From: Armatimonadota bacterium
Lineage (GTDB): Bacteria; Armatimonadota; Fervidibacteria; Fervidibacterales; Thermosaccharophagaceae
Length of the DNA stretch: 64,000 bases
Assembly (NCBI GenBank): GCA_025062195.1
Contig: JANXAS010000004.1
Location: 1 to 64,000 of the forward strand
Direction: 5' to 3'
Shown: one piece after another, positions 61,950 through 64,000 of the stretch
Position numbering within the stretch: position 1 is the first letter of the stretch
Layout: each line of letters starts with the position of its first letter
The notes under the pieces: model-generated
What the model was told of the DNA's origin: nothing
What the model saw: the letters and a program-made list of their open reading frames with translations, nothing else
Databases searched by the model: none
Program-made: the position numbers and the translations under genes

Positions 61950-63086
61950 TCACTCGCTCGCAATATATTTTGCTATGTAATTCTTCTTGCGATACTCAGC
62001 TATAAGTTTCTGGTCAATTGGGTAGCGCCCGTATTCCTTAGCAGCTTCAACCATCGCCTTGTAAAGCTCCGGCTTTACAGCCGGGTGAATTGAATTGCTT
62101 GAGGCGAGTATGTGACCACCACCGGGAGATGCCTTTGCTATCGTCTCCTTGACCGCTTCAACTACCTCCTCAACCGTCCCGTAGCAGAGCAGGTATGAGC
62201 AATCAACATTCCCAACCAACGCAACCCTGTTACCATACTTCGCTTTAACCTCTCCTATATCCATGCCGGCTACCGGCTCAAGTGGGTCAATTGCATCTAT
62301 GCCAGCCTCAATTAGGTCATCAAGTATTGCCCATATGTTTCCATCGGTGTGCTTTATGTAATAAGCGCCACGCTCGTGCGCCGCATCAACGCTGCGCTTC
62401 AAGTAGGGCAGGATGAACTCCCTAAAGTGCCTCGGCGACATTATCAAGCCCTTTCTTGTGGCGTAGTCGTCACCAGATACAGCTACATCAGCTCCCTCAT
62501 CAATGGCGCGCTGCATCAATTTAATCTTGTATTCAATCACGATCTCAGCAACGGAATGCGCCATGTATGGGTCTTCAATGTAGTCGGCAAGCAAATTCTC
62601 CATTCCACCACGAAGGTAGTGTGGGAACTCAAACCCATCGTGGGTGAGGAATACAATCGCTTTCCTGCCCTTGAAACGCTTCACCGCCTCACGCAGCGAT
62701 TTCAAACGATGCTCATCGCATGGATTTGGAGGCTCATAGCGTTTTAAGTCCTCACGGGACTTTATAGGTCCATCAACCGGATATGGTATGCCAAACTCAG
62801 ACATGCCCCAAACTATGCCCCATTCATCAACGACAAGCTTCCCCTCACCACCGTGAATTGTCCTACCACGCCATACAAACTCCTCTTGCTCTTCAGCCTC
62901 AAGCGGTCTTAAGCGCATGTCCTCAAATATGCAGATGCCATCAAGGTCTTCCATCTCAACGAACTCCTCAAGCGAGGATGCACCGAATGCCGTCAGCGTC
63001 GGTTCGTTTATGACGAGTTCCCAAATCGGAACCCTATCCGCTTCCTCTCGCCTCAGTGCAGCAATGAAACGCTCGTAGCCAGTCAT
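61950..63086 (-). CDS. uroporphyrinogen decarboxylase (URO-D) family protein
   Basis: A 378-residue URO-D-fold protein. YERFIAALRREEADRVPIWE begins the fold, and IKHTDGNIWAILDDLIEAGI and VALVGNVDCSYLL are typical of the family branch that in many thermophiles is unlinked to heme synthesis. Members of the wider family include methylcobamide:CoM methyltransferases, so a corrinoid-methyl role is possible. Heme-pathway neighbours are absent. ATG 63086 follows GAGGTGATTGCG; the frame runs up to 63155. Confidence 0.85.
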   Translation of the reverse strand: MTGYERFIAALRREEADRVPIWELVINEPTLTAFGASSLEEFVEMEDLDGICIFEDMRLRPLEAEEQEEFVWRGRTIHGGEGKLVVDEWGIVWGMSEFGIPYPVDGPIKSREDLKRYEPPNPCDEHRLKSLREAVKRFKGRKAIVFLTHDGFEFPHYLRGGMENLLADYIEDPYMAHSVAEIVIEYKIKLMQRAIDEGADVAVSGDDYATRKGLIMSPRHFREFILPYLKRSVDAAHERGAYYIKHTDGNIWAILDDLIEAGIDAIDPLEPVAGMDIGEVKAKYGNRVALVGNVDCSYLLCYGTVEEVVEAVKETIAKASPGGGHILASSNSIHPAVKPELYKAMVEAAKEYGRYPIDQKLIAEYRKKNYIAKYIASE

Positions 63087-63364
63087 CGCAATCACCTCAC
63101 AAAATATGTTGCACCAGCGGTGACCTCTCCAACATTGTATCATTGAATGCCACAATGTAGCACCATAAAATTTGCTTGGCAGCCAAAATCAAGTTTGGCG
63201 GGCATTAACGAATGATAAGGCTTAAGGTGCGGCAAAGTGATGTAGCTAACAAATTGTCAATATGAACCATGCTCAGCCGCTGTTTGATGGCTTACCAAGA
63301 TTTGGTCGGGTTGAACGGAATGTTGCCCAGCCGAAGATAAACTCATCAACGAGGTGCGGCGCAA

Positions 63365-63949
63365 ATGAAATTAGTGGGCATTTTTGGCAGCCCGAGGAGG
63401 GAGGGAAATAGTGACCTGCTGCTTGAAGCGCTGTTGGGTGAGGCTGAAAAGAGCGGTGCGTCAATTGTGCGCGTATACGCAAGTGAGTTAAAAATATCGC
63501 CATGCACCGAATGCAGCTCATGTGAAACAACTGGAAAATGCATAATTGAGGATGACATGCAACTGGTGTATGAGCAACTTGAGGATGCTGATGCCATAGT
63601 CATCGCAACACCTATCTTTTTCTATCACGTGCCGGCACAACTAAAATGCCTGATTGATAGGGCACAGGCGCTTTGGGCGAGAAGGCGTAAGCATAAAGCC
63701 GTTGATAATGCCAAGAACCGCAAAGGCTACCTTATAGCCATCGGAGCAACATCGGGGCAAAAACTGTTTGACGGTGTCCGCCTGACAGTCAAATATTTCT
63801 TTGATGCGATCGGCGCTGAGTATGCTGGAGAAGTGCTTGTGAGGGGCGTTGAAAAGAAAGGGGATGTGCTTAAACATCCGGATGCGATGGAAGAGGCAAA
63901 GGAGCTCGCAAAAAGGCTCTTAGCAACAGGCTGCAACGAAACTGTTTGA
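63365..63949 (+). CDS. flavodoxin-like FMN reductase / iron-sulfur flavoprotein
   Basis: A 194-residue flavodoxin-fold protein. The FMN loop is GIFGSPRREGNSDLLLE, the cysteine-containing CTECSSCETTGKCI follows at about residue 45, then ADAIVIATPIFFYHVPAQLK. The CxxCxxC spacing suggests an iron-sulfur cluster as in archaeal Isf-type proteins or a multimeric NAD(P)H:FMN reductase. It ends shortly before the window edge. The start (ATG 63365) has no strong SD. Confidence 0.8.
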   Translation: MKLVGIFGSPRREGNSDLLLEALLGEAEKSGASIVRVYASELKISPCTECSSCETTGKCIIEDDMQLVYEQLEDADAIVIATPIFFYHVPAQLKCLIDRAQALWARRRKHKAVDNAKNRKGYLIAIGATSGQKLFDGVRLTVKYFFDAIGAEYAGEVLVRGVEKKGDVLKHPDAMEEAKELAKRLLATGCNETV

Positions 63950-64000
63950 TGCTTGCTGAGTGCGTGAAGGGTGCACCACAAAGAGGGATGGTGATGGAGG

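Noticed and set aside
63988..64000. Start of a next gene (ATG GTG ATG GAG) at the window edge
   Set aside because: Only four codons are available; it could be a start after GAGGG but cannot be supported.

Overview
This window looks like chromosome of a thermophilic, sugar-degrading bacterium, most plausibly an Armatimonadota relative (Fervidibacteria-like). That placement is inference. It rests on paired DUF1559-type pseudopilins, an S-layer (SLH) protein, secreted proteins with RRxF (Tat-like) leaders, many lineage-scattered glycoside hydrolases, a lone TrpB2, and Shine-Dalgarno sites shifted toward GGTGAT. There is no phage, transposase, plasmid or CRISPR locus. Three tRNA genes are present (initiator fMet, Gln-CTG, Ala-GGC).

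Layout. 1-5 kb: a truncated GH51 arabinofuranosidase, an alkaline-phosphatase-superfamily phosphodiesterase, nagB with a DUF1844 partner, and two tRNAs. 5-11 kb: a RelA/SpoT enzyme with an unusual synthetase motif, a GH99-like glycosidase, purM and tRNA-Ala. 11-20.7 kb: a small membrane protein, cobalamin adenosyltransferase, a Gfo/Idh/MocA oxidoreductase, an envelope cluster (LCP ligase, SAM hydrolase, catalytically dead M16 peptidase homologue), a large SLH protein and a LarA-like protein. 20.7-23.5 kb (minus strand): a three-gene operon of AMMECR1, a membrane PP2C/SpoIIE phosphatase and a presenilin-like GxGD membrane protease. This is the most unusual association in the window.

23.6-36.4 kb: mostly housekeeping genes on the plus strand (menA-like, folD, a divergent sigma-70 factor, trpB2, rodA, a two-domain unknown coupled to a TPR/HEXXH protein, recJ, recO, trmD, dcd). 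36.7-40.6 kb: an orphan sugar-ABC ATPase, a nucleoside-diphosphate-sugar epimerase-like protein and a DapA-family aldolase. 40.6-49 kb: a secreted carboxypeptidase-regulatory-domain protein, a UlaG-like hydrolase, a fucose-isomerase-like Tat protein, a frameshifted DUF4838 glycosidase, then a gene-poor stretch with a 25-27 bp hairpin-forming tandem array, a 10 bp microsatellite and a broken gene. 49-54 kb: a HIT protein, a FlgT/CsgG-like secreted protein, the radical-SAM AmrS and a propeller protein. 54-64 kb: two pseudopilins, MarR, rhamnulokinase, a ROK kinase, a GH5 glycosidase, a UROD-like protein and a flavodoxin-like reductase.

Two 150-bp intergenic sequences at 11.0 kb and 36.5 kb, in opposite orientation and with inverted-repeat ends, look like copies of a MITE-like element. 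Start codons were chosen mainly from Shine-Dalgarno spacing. All family calls are by recognition of motifs and are not backed by searches.
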